Assembly (NCBI GenBank): GCA_026225945.1
Contig: JAMJFZ010001815.1
Span: 1,733,501-1,797,500 of the forward strand
From: Cricetomys ansorgei
Taxonomy: Eukaryota > Chordata > Mammalia > Rodentia > Nesomyidae
Length of the DNA: 64,000 nt
Direction of reading: 5' to 3'
Part shown: in pieces, positions 1 to 10,086 of the stretch
Layout: every line of letters begins with the position of its first letter
Numbering within the stretch: position 1 is the first letter of the stretch
Notes under the pieces: generated by a model
Databases searched by the model: none
Told to the model about the DNA's origin: nothing
What the model saw: only the letters and a program-made list of their open reading frames with translations
Program-made: the position numbers and the translations under genes

Positions 1-1800
1 CAGATACCTGAGTGAGCTTAAGGCAGGTGAGAAGAAACTGGTTGAGGTCCAAGAAAACACAAACAACTGAATACAATTTAAAAGACAATTCAGGATTTGA
101 AAGTTAATTAAATGAAAATATGGACCTATAAAGACAGATCAAACTGAAGTGAAAGTGGAACCACAATTCAAATCTCCTTTAGAAAACTCAGGGGAAAGCC
201 TAACCAGTTGAATGGATCAAATAGAAGATAAAACATTGGGATTTGGGGACAAGTCTGAAGAATTGGATCACTACACCAAGAAGCAATCAACAGCCTAAAC
301 AGACCTGTAACTAATTAGGAGACTGAAACAATAATTAAAACCCTCTGGCTACAAAAGGCACAGTTTCAGATGGATTCACAACAGAATTCTTCTAGACTTT
401 TGAGAGGAACTACAGACAATACTTTAAAAACAAAAGCAAAACAGAACATCAACAAAAACCCAGAAACAGAAGTGACACATCCAAATTCCTTATACACAGG
501 CTAAATTGCTTCTCCTGATTAATGGAAGAAGAACTGAAGATGGAAACCGGAGAGGTCAAGGCAGCCATATAGTTTGCATGACAAGGCGCTTTGCTATTAT
601 CACACCTCCTTTGATAACAGAGCTATGAGTTTCCAGTTCATCCGAAAAGCCTGCTTCACAGGCCAGCATAGTCAAGGTTATACAAAACACAACAGTGAAA
701 TTGGTCTTCAAACCTTATCTGAGGTATGGGAGAACCATTTACCTTAACTATTCTCTAGAAGTTTAGGAAGGTCCCAGGTATTCCTGTGTCCCTTCTCATA
801 GTTTTTGGTATTCCAAATTTCCTTCCTGGGAAATATCAACATCAGATGCTCCAGTGCCCATGTCACAAATTTATCATATCCTCACAAAACATTAATTCAA
901 AACCCAACAGCCGGTATTACTCTAATCCAAAGCCATGCAAAGGCACAACAACAAATAAGAGACCTATAGTCTAATACCCTTGAATAAGACAGGTGCAAAA
1001 ATCCTCAATAACATATTTAAAAACCGAATGCGTACATATATAAAAAACATCATCCACTAACACCACGCTGGCTTTATTCTGAACATGTAAGGATAGCCCA
1101 TAATGTATGTAAGTTGATAAATGAAATAAATCATGTAAACTATTTTAAAGATAAAAATTACATCATGATCACCTCAACTCATGCAGAACAGACCTTTGAG
1201 GGAATCAAGTATGACAAGTGTGATGGAAATAATTAGGACTGGAGGGAACTCATTTCAACATAATAAAAGACATATATGACGAACTCAGGACCAATATCCT
1301 CCTAAATAGAAAAAAACTCAAAGCAATCCTAGTAAAATCAAAGGTGAGACAGGGCTGTTCACTATTCCCACTCCTTCGCACTACAGTCCTTGAAGCACTA
1401 GCTAAAATAATATAGCAATAAATAATCAAAAATAAGAAAAGAATTAAAATTTTACCTATTTGTAAAGGATATAATATTATACATAAGAGATTTCAAAGAT
1501 TTATTATTATTATTATTATTATTATAGCAATACACAATAACTAATACAGAATATAATTACAGCTACCTGATATTTGACAAAAACATTAAAGAAAATCCAG
1601 CATCTTCAACAAATGGCGCTGTCAGAAAAAACCAAATGACACCATATAAAAGACTGAAATTTAGACTCCTATCTATTACCATGCAGAAAATCAACTCCAA
1701 ATGGATCAAATACATAAATGTGAAACATGAAATGTGCAAATTTCCCAGAGAAAACAACAAGATATAAACAAAGGAAAGACTTTCTTAGTGGAGCTCCATT
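1..1800 (+). mobile_element. Degenerate L1 LINE (ORF1-like remnant, ORF2 reverse transcriptase part)
   Basis: This is an old, heavily mutated L1 in sense orientation, probably already running at the left edge of the window. About 1-280 is A-rich and resembles the ORF1 coiled-coil region. From about 290 the sequence matches the L1 ORF2 stretch that encodes the 'SLNRP...GPDGFT' region, so material between the two has been lost. About 1060-1120 and 1240-1400 match the reverse transcriptase domain, including a decayed counterpart of the 'RQGCPLSP' motif near 1350. About 1560-1790 resembles the C-terminal part of ORF2. Stops and frameshifts are everywhere, and no usable frame remains. The L1 assignment is confident; the subfamily is not determined. 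Confidence 0.8.
1501..1525. repeat. (TTA)n microsatellite
   Basis: About eight perfect trinucleotide units lie inside the decayed L1 and probably grew from an A/T-rich part of it. Confidence 0.9.
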
Positions 1801-3800
1801 CACTGGGGAAGGGGAAATAAAATGCATAGTTACATAGAGATGAAGAGAGGATTCAATCGAATCGATAATCTATCTGTGTGGTATTGCTTGGGGGAAATTC
1901 ACTATACTACGTTTTCACTGCCCGGTGGGGGGGGCAGTGTTCAGTGAGGGGTTAGAGACCGCCATAGAACTTCCATACCAGAAGAGAGACAGGGAGACCA
2001 CGACAGCAACGAGGAGGATGAGGCCCAGCAGTAGCAAAGGGCGTTTAGGAGCCGATCCCCTCAACGCTCTGTCTTTACCGAGGTACACTCATCATAGCTT
2101 TGCTGACCAGTGAACCATACTCTTCCATCTCCAAAGCCAATCGCTGTCCCTCCAGCATGGCTGGCAACTGGCACATGAGGTTATCAGTGCTATCAAAATG
2201 GTAACGATATGTCAGTCTCCTACACCTCCTCTGAGGTCACCATGGATCAACATCCTGTAGCAATGGAGTAGCTTACATTTCCTAACAATTTATATTATGA
2301 AGCCAAGCTGGTACGCATGGCATCAAAGCAAGTCACAAAATGATCATGCCAAGTAGAAGAACCCAGATACACAGGGCATGTAGCGCTTGGTTCACTATAA
2401 ATATCTGCTCGCTTTGATATTTTTACAGTTGTTTTTAATCATACTGATGTGTCAAAAGTTGTCAAATGATATGCTTTAAATACATGTACAAAGCTGTGTG
2501 TCAGTTATTCAAGAACAAGCTGCATTAATATTTTGCTGTCCAGGAGTAACATTTTAAATGTAATTTCAATATCCAGATGCTGGTTAATTCTACAGTTTAT
2601 TTGTCATTATTTGCTAAAGGAAACCTTTCACCAAACTGTGCAAGCCCCTGTCTGTCTCCCCTGTCATCAATACCACTATCATGTCTAAAACAGGGGAGGT
2701 CTACTTTGGGCTGTCTGCTTTAGTGAATCGCAGACCCACAGGGGAAAAAAAAAGAGTTCACTAAAACGTCACAGGTTTCACTGCCAATTAGAATAATATA
2801 CAGGAACACACAATCCACAAAGCCCCACGTGTGTGCTTTTAGGATGAACAACATTCAGACCTTAGGGAAATCTCTATTTTGCTCTTGTCTGTAATACAAG
2901 ACAGTCATCTGTCCAAGTAATGTGCAGTTTTCAGCTCTCGAGACACTAGAGCCCAACGCTACTTTGGATTATAAAAGCTTATGATGTAACCCACAGATTC
3001 AGTTTATTTATTTAATGCTAAAGTATATATATAGTAAATAACTGCCATGATATAAACATAGCCAAGCCATAATAGAAACTCAAAGTTAAAAGGACAGAAA
3101 TGTACTTTAATATTTACTTTCTTTATTGTGAAGAATCATCCTGCATATAACTGAAGGTTGTATGCACCCGATTTAGGAGACCGCTGGATTGGATATTGAG
3201 GACAGAAATATTCAGAAGAGGAGAAGGATGTGCCATGTAATTGTCAATTGAGTATGATGCCCACCAGGACAAGACTGACACATAATAAATAGGTTAAAGA
3301 AAATAGTTTCCATCTTAACTTTAACTGCTAAAGCAGAGAGCTTGAAAACAGCTACAATAGAAGTCCTAAAGTCGTTCAAGATATGTAATTAAAGGAAGGT
3401 GTCTTGACTTAATTTCCATTCATTTTTTTCCTCAGTGGATCTACTTTGATTTGTTAAAATCTCACCAAGTGCCTTTAAAAGGCAGCATGTTGCAAACCTC
3501 AAAACAATTTAAACAGGATTTTAATATAAATAAAATTGAATTTTATTTATCAAAGTAAGAAACTGAATTTACTTTAGAATAAAGGACACACATCTAAAAT
3601 GAAGACATCTTCATGTTACGGTTAAATATTTAACCATAAGTATTGAAAGAGCTTTGGATAGATAAACAAAAATTCTTAAATGTTGAAGTAACATTGGATA
3701 AGTATTTAAAATAAGGAAATCAAAATTCTTCAGAAAGTTACCTCACATTATGGAAATGTATTATTTTTAATGGATTGGGCTTCTGTGTCTAGATGAAAAC
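1801..3800. other. Unassigned UTR-like block
   Basis: No repeat family was recognised here. About 1925-2720 is less AT-rich than its surroundings and has several CpGs. A frame ending at the TAG near 2030 gives about 20 codons with an acidic C-terminal flavour (DSNEEDEAQQ), followed by sequence that reads like a long vertebrate 3' UTR. That would fit a retrocopy of a gene's 3' end, but the frame is short and I could not name a parent gene. 2720-3800 is AT-rich and featureless by eye. Confidence 0.25.
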
Positions 3801-3804
3801 CCTT

Positions 3805-4265
3805 TAAATCTTTATTTTTTTAAGGATTTCACAAATGAACATAATGAGTTTTGATCAAATTCATCATTTACTTCCTTCTTTCGGCAATTCCCATACCCTT
3901 AGTCCATTTTTACCTACGACTTTCATGTACACTTTTTAAACTCCTCTAAGAGCACATAGTATTTCCAATATGCCCATAGATGTAGGGTCATTCACTGGAA
4001 CATGGGCAACCTATCAGGGACCATATCCAAAGTAAACTGACTCCCCTACTTAGGCAGACCTCTATTGCATATAGATCTGCAGTTTGGGGTGAGTCTTTTA
4101 GAGCCCTTTCTCCAGGTCTTCTGTATGCAGCCACAAGTACTGCAAATTCCTGTATAACAACCCTACAATGTCCACAAAACACTGATCTGTAGCAATCCTC
4201 ACTATCTCTGGCTCTTACAATCTTTCTACTCCTTCTTCCATAATTATACCTTGTGAGGGGGGCAG
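3805..4265 (-). mobile_element. L1 3' UTR, Lx-like, antisense
   Basis: Read on the minus strand, this block contains the typical muroid Lx 3' UTR landmarks. There is a stretch like 'gaagaaggagtagaaagatt' followed by 'gtaagagccagag' near 4200-4250. A counterpart of 'cccatgttccagtgaatgac' lies near 3990. An A-rich end sits at about 3810-3830, seen as T-rich on the plus strand. ORF2 sequence is not attached, so this is a truncated copy. Confidence 0.6.
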
Positions 4266-4427
4266 TGAATACTACCCCGAGGCCAGTTGTGGGTAGCTGT
4301 GCTAATCGCTATCCATGGCACAGAAACAAAACAAAGCAACCACAATAACAACAAAAAGCCACCACGCTCGTGAGAGTTGGGAGCTGCGTTAATCTTTGAG
4401 TACAAAGTTAAATACTGTCCCACCTAT

Positions 4428-4848
4428 GTTTTTATTGTCATGATTCACACTGTGACTAAAAGCAACCTAGAAAGGAACAGGTTTATTTCAGGTTGTTCTT
4501 CCAGGTCATATACTTCATCACTGAGGAAAGTTGAGGTGTGAAATAAATCAAAACCTGAAGACAGAAACTGAAACAAAGACCTTGAAGAAATGCTTTTTAC
4601 TGGGTCACTCCTCCTAGCTTGTAGTTTGCTTTCTTAGCTAGCTCAGAACCAACAGCCCATGGATGGCACTAACCAGAGTGGTCTGGGCCATCCATGTCAA
4701 CTATGTCAACAATTAATGAAGAAAATGCTCTATAGGCTTGTCCATGGGCCAATCTAGTGGGACTGTTTTCTCAGTTGAGGTTCTCTCTTCCCAAATAACC
4801 CTAGAGTCAAATTAACAACTTGACTAACCAGCACAATTACTTAAAAGT
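4428..4848 (-). mobile_element. Solo LTR-like rodent repeat ('gtcaacttgac' family), antisense
   Basis: On the minus strand this starts with a TGTGCTGGTTAGT-like end near 4848 and ends near 4430 with the 'ttttggtcatggt'-like block shared by the family. Related copies in this window lie at 9.3, 20.4, 46.8, 47.6 and 50.9 kb. The TG...CA ends, an AATAAA-like signal near the 3' end and resemblance to MLT2/ERVL LTRs suggest a solo LTR of ERVL class. The exact family name is not certain. Confidence 0.6.
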
Positions 4849-5269
4849 CAGTTTAATACTATATCCATTTATCAGAGTAAAGCAGTAGGTTTTCCCCTAG
4901 GACTCATGACCTTTTCATTGTCATGGGTTTTGGTCCAGTTACATCTTGTGGAGTGAACTTAAATTGAGAAAGTTTAAATTGTAACTTCCTAGGTTCACTG
5001 GTGAGTAAGATTATAAGATTGTTGAAGACTCTTTTCCCCCAGTATTGGGCGTAAATAGTGCCTTCTAGCACTAGAAAAGTTACCCAGTAGGGATGATGAT
5101 ACAACATGAGGGCCAGCTTGTCTTTGCCATGTCTACATGGATGTGATGTCTTAATCAATAGGGTTTTACAGGGTAACCAAGACAGATGGCAAAAGTCTGC
5201 CGTATTTGGGGGTTCTATGAGATTAACTGACTAACTCAAAGAAAGGAAAACAAAACCTAGCACTAAGGT
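4849..5269. other. Unassigned sequence
   Basis: No gene, RNA or repeat was recognised. A short antisense open frame near 4904-5158 has no recognisable motif and is taken as chance. Confidence 0.4.
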
Positions 5270-5660
5270 TTGGTTTTTGTTAGTTAGTTAGTTTTTCCAA
5301 AGCTTTTCTGCATCTAATTTGTTAGAGATGTAGTTTCTGTCCTTGACTTTATGTGACAGATTGCATATGTTGAACTACCCCTGTACCTCTGAAATGATGC
5401 CAACTTAATCATGGTGAGTGATCTTTTGATGTTCTTGAATTTGGTTTGCAAGTGTTTTATTGCATTTTTTTTTTTTTACATTTATGTTCATCTTGGAGAT
5501 TTGGTCTATAATTTTCTTTTTTTGTTGGTTTTTTAAAAAATCTGGTTTAGATATCAGTGCAATACTAACTTCATAATAAGAATTGGGAAGCATTCCTTCT
5601 TTTTGAGTTACATGGAGTAGTTTAAGTATCATCAGTTTCACGTATTCTTATTTTTTTAGA
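5270..5660 (-). mobile_element. L1 ORF2 fragment, antisense
   Basis: The plus-strand words 'tttggtttgcaagtgtttta', then 'ttcatcttggagatttggtc' and 'ttagatatcagtgcaatact', followed by 'gggaagcattccttct', are the reverse complement of the L1 ORF2 palm/fingers region. An A-rich expansion near 5467-5480 and several indels break the frame. There is no 3' UTR and no target duplication that I can define. Confidence 0.8.
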
Positions 5661-5773
5661 GGTTGAAATGAATTTTTTGAATTTGTATCCGTACATCTCC
5701 ATTAACTCTGTGATTAATCAGCACAGGAGCCCAGTTCATCAGACAGAGTAGCTGAATTCTCAATCACACACCA

Positions 5774-5792
5774 AAAGAAAGAAGAAAAAGAG

Positions 5793-5855
<63 letters not shown>

Positions 5856-5868
5856 GGAAAGGAAAAAA
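5774..5868. repeat. (GAAA)n microsatellite
   Basis: A long purine tetranucleotide array, perfect for roughly 65 bp in its centre (about 5791-5855) with imperfect edges. Such homopurine tracts can form triplex (H-DNA) structures and are usually very variable in length. Confidence 0.95.
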
Positions 5869-5967
5869 TAAACAAAGATCAGAGAAGAAATTGTTGTTAA
5901 CCTTGAGAATTTTGATGATTTCAGAGGTCTACTGCTTCCTTTTATTAGCTAATATATTACATTATAC

Positions 5968-6035
5968 AGACGGGTAAGTTGACGCAGTGGTAAGGCACAT
6001 GTTTCTTTTCCTGTGTTCAGCCTTTCGATACAGGG
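5968..6035 (+). mobile_element. Decayed ID-like tRNA-derived SINE fragment
   Basis: The order 'gcagtggtaaggcacatg' then 'tgtgttcagcctttcgata' resembles the A box and B box of an ID-type tRNA-derived SINE (consensus 'cagtggtagagcgcttgc' and 'gggttcggtcc'). The match is short and weak. Confidence 0.35.
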
Positions 6036-7479
6036 GAACTGTAAGTGCACAATATCACTAAGAGTAAGCTGAGTAGGTGTGCCACAGATTGTATTTATTA
6101 GCCTTTCCATTTTTACCCTCTCCTAGTGGCCAAGACTTATTTGTGGCTGAGGAAATTCTTTCCAGAGTTGAGTAGTCTCCAATACTTGCTTTTTTCCAGA
6201 TTTCACACTCTCCCTTCCTGGTTTCATAAACTACTTCTTTGCTTGTCCATTTACCTAGGATCCCAGGATATACAATATACAATGACTCACTAGCCTCAAG
6301 AATGTGAGCCAATAGTCCTCATTTCTGCACTTCCATTCTTATTTTCCACCTGTTGATTCTTTAGCCCATAGCCCAGAGAAAGCCTCCAAACCAAGGACTA
6401 ATCATTGATGTTCACAGTCTAGGTGGTAACCTGCTGTTGCTACCATTTGAGACTCCAAAAGCAAAACAGAAAAATAACTCTCCACATGCTGAGCCTTCAG
6501 GATTCACAGAGGCCACAGTATCTTCTGTTGTACTCTGTGACTCTGTTTCCGTGACAGTCTTTTTAATGTCTATATGTCCACAGGATCTACAACTGAGCTT
6601 CTTTCTTCTTTCCTGATTTTTGAGCTATTTCTTGTTAACACAGTTTACTTAAAGCTGCTCACTCTCTCCAAGTTTTATGACCAACCTTCCATCAAGCACA
6701 GACACGCCCTGCCTGTAAGCAAGCATTCCTCCGGACCTTCATGAGCAGGCCTCAGCTGATATCTATGCATTATTAAGTTCATTCCACATCTTCACTGAAT
6801 GACACTGATTTCATCAGGTTGAATAGGTGACCAATCAATAAGGCCTCGGTGTAGCTGCCATGCTCTTTTTGCTACATGAATGTATTATTGGCCAATTCAT
6901 TCTCAGCTCTGCACATAATGATCATGATTCAACCTATCAATCTTTAGCAAGAAAGAAACATCATCTTTGATCTTCCAGCAACGGTAACCTAAATATTAAT
7001 CATCACAATTCTATACTTGTTCATTGCAGCCTGCTCTAAAAGAATGAGAGAACTCTAAGCAGACATTGGTCTCTCTCACTTTCACTATCAGACCTGAAAC
7101 GAAGCACCCCTGGGAACTTGAACATTCCCTAGGAATCTTTCTCTCTTTGTCTCCCCTGTTATTTGGTGATCCCACTTAGATTTCTTTCATATATGTGTAT
7201 AAGATAGCAAGCTTCTATGGTAGCAGCTCTCAAGTGGCCATTATTTTCAGCTTTCCTTCCCTGTTTCCCTTCTTTAACCCCTTCCACCCCTCTGTTTATT
7301 TCTACAGTCTCATTCTCCTCTACCATCTCTACATAACTTTGCATTTTATTTCCCCTTTCCCAGATCTTTCCCTCCCTCATAATTCCTTACTCTGTACCTA
7401 ACCTCTGTTCTTTTACAGATTGCGGCCTACTTATGGAAGACTCAAATGCTAACAGTAACATAGGTGACTACATTCCACA
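6036..7479. other. Unassigned sequence
   Basis: No gene or confidently named repeat. The part from about 7150 to 7480 is pyrimidine-rich and could be the 3' UTR of the antisense L1 fragment that follows, but I could not establish this. Confidence 0.4.
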
Positions 7480-7655
7480 TTTGTTTTCTTTTTTGGGTCT
7501 GGGTTACATCACTCAGATGATTTTGTTGTTTTGTTTTGTTTTAAACAGTTGAGAAATATTCCATTTTGTAAACTTACCATATTTTCTTTTTCCACTCATC
7601 CATTGACAGACAGAATGTTTCCAATTTGTGACTATTATGGATAGAACAGCAGTGT
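7480..7655 (-). mobile_element. L1 ORF2 3' end fragment, antisense
   Basis: The plus-strand words 'ttttgggtctgggttacatc' and 'agaaatattccattttgta', then 'cattgacagacagaatgttt' and 'ccaatttgtgactattatgg', are the reverse complement of the end of L1 ORF2. The fragment is short and diverged, with a TTTTG-type expansion near 7520-7540. Confidence 0.75.
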
Positions 7656-7659
7656 CCCC

Positions 7660-8040
7660 ACAAGAATCTCTTGCTGAAAGAAAGGAAAAGCTAGAAGCTG
7701 GTACTAGCCAGGAGATAACTTATCTCCTGGAAAGAGGTTTTATGCAGTGCTGACAACTTGTCAGAACACCGTGCGGGCAAGACTGGAGCCAAGACAACGA
7801 AGGTCAGGACAACAACTAGCCAAGGACTGCTTATCTGTGAGTATCTCCAGCCTTAGCTAAATTGTAAAGGTGAAAGACGGTGTGGGAGTAGGTCACTGTA
7901 TTTCTTTGTAACTCTTCCCAAATGCCTTTGTTGAGTAAATCTCCATTTTCTGCTTTTCAGTATTAATGCAGCTCTTTTAATTGGCTAATTGAGAATGAGT
8001 GGCCAGGCTCATCTTGTTAAGGCTTCCAGACCCAGGAACG
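7660..8040 (+). mobile_element. Possible LTR-like element
   Basis: The block starts 'tgctgaaagaaaggaa' and carries a 'gagtaaatctccattttctg' stretch that could be a degraded polyadenylation/U5 region. It is followed by a 'cttccagacccaggaacg' segment reminiscent of a primer-binding zone. No matching second LTR or target duplication was found, so this is a weak structural call. Confidence 0.25.
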
Positions 8041-8384
8041 ACTTGAACTCTGATATCCTTGTCTTAATAACAATTGCATGCTGGAAGGCTTGTACTTAGC
8101 ACTATTTCTTATTTTATTTAAACCAATATTGTCTACTCAGGTGTCCCTTGTATCATCATTTGAGGACCATCACCCAACAAAGCCGTGCTTTCCTAAGAGG
8201 AAAGACTGATGTTCAACAGCTCTGTACACTTGAAGGGAAAATGGTCAAGATATTGTAAGTCTTGTTTGTTGCATGACCAAGTAATTATGCTTTATAATAT
8301 TTTAGGGTTTCAATGTAAGTAGAGATTAGAAAAAGACCAAGAATTACATATTATGTATGTAACAGAGCTACTGAAAAGAAGAGG
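8041..8384. other. Unassigned sequence
   Basis: AT-rich with no recognisable gene or repeat. Confidence 0.4.
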
Positions 8385-8565
8385 GGAGGATCGTTGTAAT
8401 TCCAGTTACTTCTGGATCCCAAGTTCAAAGCCAACCTGGGCAACCCAGTGAAACCGTGACTCATAATAAAATGTAGAGAGAGGGCAATGGTTAGTGATGG
8501 ATCACCAGCTTGCCAAGCATGAGGCTGTGGTTTCAATTCCTAGTAGTGCATAAAACTTTAACACA
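8385..8565 (+). mobile_element. B1-like plus ID-like SINE composite
   Basis: About 8390-8470 has B1 words ('tgtaattccagttacttctg' then 'ccaacctgggcaacccagtg'). About 8478-8550 has a tRNA-derived ID-like head ('ggcaatggttagtgatggat', 'cttgccaagcatgaggctg', 'ggtttcaattcctagtagtg'). The B1-then-ID order is the reverse of the usual B4 composite, so it may be two neighbouring SINEs. Confidence 0.55.
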
Positions 8566-9274
8566 ACATTATGAGTGAAACAGTACATACAGAAGATGTG
8601 CCCTGAGTCCTTTTCCTGAGAACTAATAAACTCAATTTTTCACCTTTTTTCTAAAAACATACAAGGAGTTTATGTACGTGGTGGGTTTTTTTTTATATAT
8701 ATAAAAAGATTAAATGAGAGTAGAATAGTGTTTAAAATGCAGATTTGTGCTAAAAGATTCAATGTGTTATTGATGTTATATAAATAAATAAAAATTAAAA
8801 GTTGTGGACATCTGCAATACATCCTGCAGACAAGAAGCAGCACTGAGGAGAAGAAAGAGTGAGAGAGAAGATGTTTCTGTGAAATAAGTGTGAAGACACC
8901 CCCAGTTACTGTGGGATTGAAGACACAGCTCTCTGTGCTGACTACAACTCCTTCTCGAATGATTGGGGATTGTATATCTTTTTTTCAGACAGCTGATAGC
9001 ATATAGATAAAAGCATATAAATGATGAGCAAGCCTGTACCATATGTACTTGCAAATATACAAGACAGAAGCATCATGTTCAGGGTTTCTAAAGAAATGAC
9101 ATTTCTAATTTCTACTAATGTTTTAGGAATCTGCCTCTTCTTTCTGGTATATTGTACAAACTTATTGATTTTCAAGAATCAAGACTCTGCTTGCATGTTT
9201 CTAATATTCTAGAGTTGAAATATAATGTACTAATGTGAAGATTACAAACATATAGCATGTGTATATACATTTGT
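8566..9274. other. Unassigned AT-rich sequence
   Basis: Contains short A/T runs (for example 8690-8708) but nothing that I recognise as a gene or named repeat. Confidence 0.4.
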
Positions 9275-9695
9275 GCTGGTTAGCTTTATTTGACAATTTC
9301 ACATAAACTAGAATTGAGAAGAGTGTCTCAATGGGGGATTTTTTACATTGAGTTGGCTTGTGGGCAGGTGTATGCAAATTGTTTTATTCAAGATAATCAA
9401 TGTGGAAAGACCCAAACTGCTATGGGTGGCTCCATTCCCTAGACTTGCGATCATGAACTCTGTAAGAGTAGAGAAATGGAGATGAGCACAAGAAAGGTTG
9501 GAAGGAAGATGCATATATTCATATCTCTCTGCCTTGACTGTGGAAATGATATGACTAGCTATTTTAAGTTCCTTCAGCATTAACTTCTTTACATGATAGG
9601 TGGTATCTCAAAATAAACTGTGAGGTAACATAAACCATTCATCCCCTAACTTGCTTTTTGTCCGGGTACTTTTATCATAGCATTATCATAGCAAC
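9275..9695 (+). mobile_element. Solo LTR-like rodent repeat ('gtcaacttgac' family), sense
   Basis: Starts 'tgtgctggttagctttattt' and follows the family order: 'gagttggcttgtgggcaggt', 'gggtggctccattccctaga', an AATAAA near 9613, then 'cttgctttttgtccgggtac' and an end in 'agcaacagaagcagaacaag'. It is the opposite orientation of the copy at 4.4 kb. This looks like an ERVL-class solo LTR; the family name is uncertain. Confidence 0.6.
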
Positions 9696-10039
9696 AGAAG
9701 CAGAACAAGAAGTGTGCCTTTGTGTGTGTTGTGGGAGTTAATTTTTAGTTACATATAAAATTGTTTCGTGCACTGTTGGGTGAGGGACTGCCTAGGTCTT
9801 GGCATTTTGTATTGTCTGCAGGTATTGGATTTCTATGGAGGATGTTTGATTGCTTATGATCTGCACCTGAGGAGTTCTGAATCAATAACAACACCTGAGC
9901 TCAGATGCTCAGGGTTCCACTGTGCAGGATGGTGCTGGCCAGGATGGTGGTTCCCTCTCCTGAGGTCTGGCAGAGTTTACGCCTATGAAAATTTCTTTGT
10001 GTCTCTCTTGGTGAGCCACCACAGCAGTGAAGTACTACA

Positions 10040-10040
<1 letters not shown>
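9696..10040. other. Unassigned sequence with a chance open frame
   Basis: A plus-strand open frame (9768-10151) runs into the following GT array, whose translation is a Cys-Val repeat. There is no domain, and it is regarded as chance. Confidence 0.4.

Positions 10041-10083
<43 letters not shown>
10041..10083. repeat. (TG)n microsatellite
   Basis: About 21 perfect TG units, a likely polymorphic and potentially Z-DNA-forming array. Confidence 0.97.
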
Positions 10084-10086
<3 letters not shown>

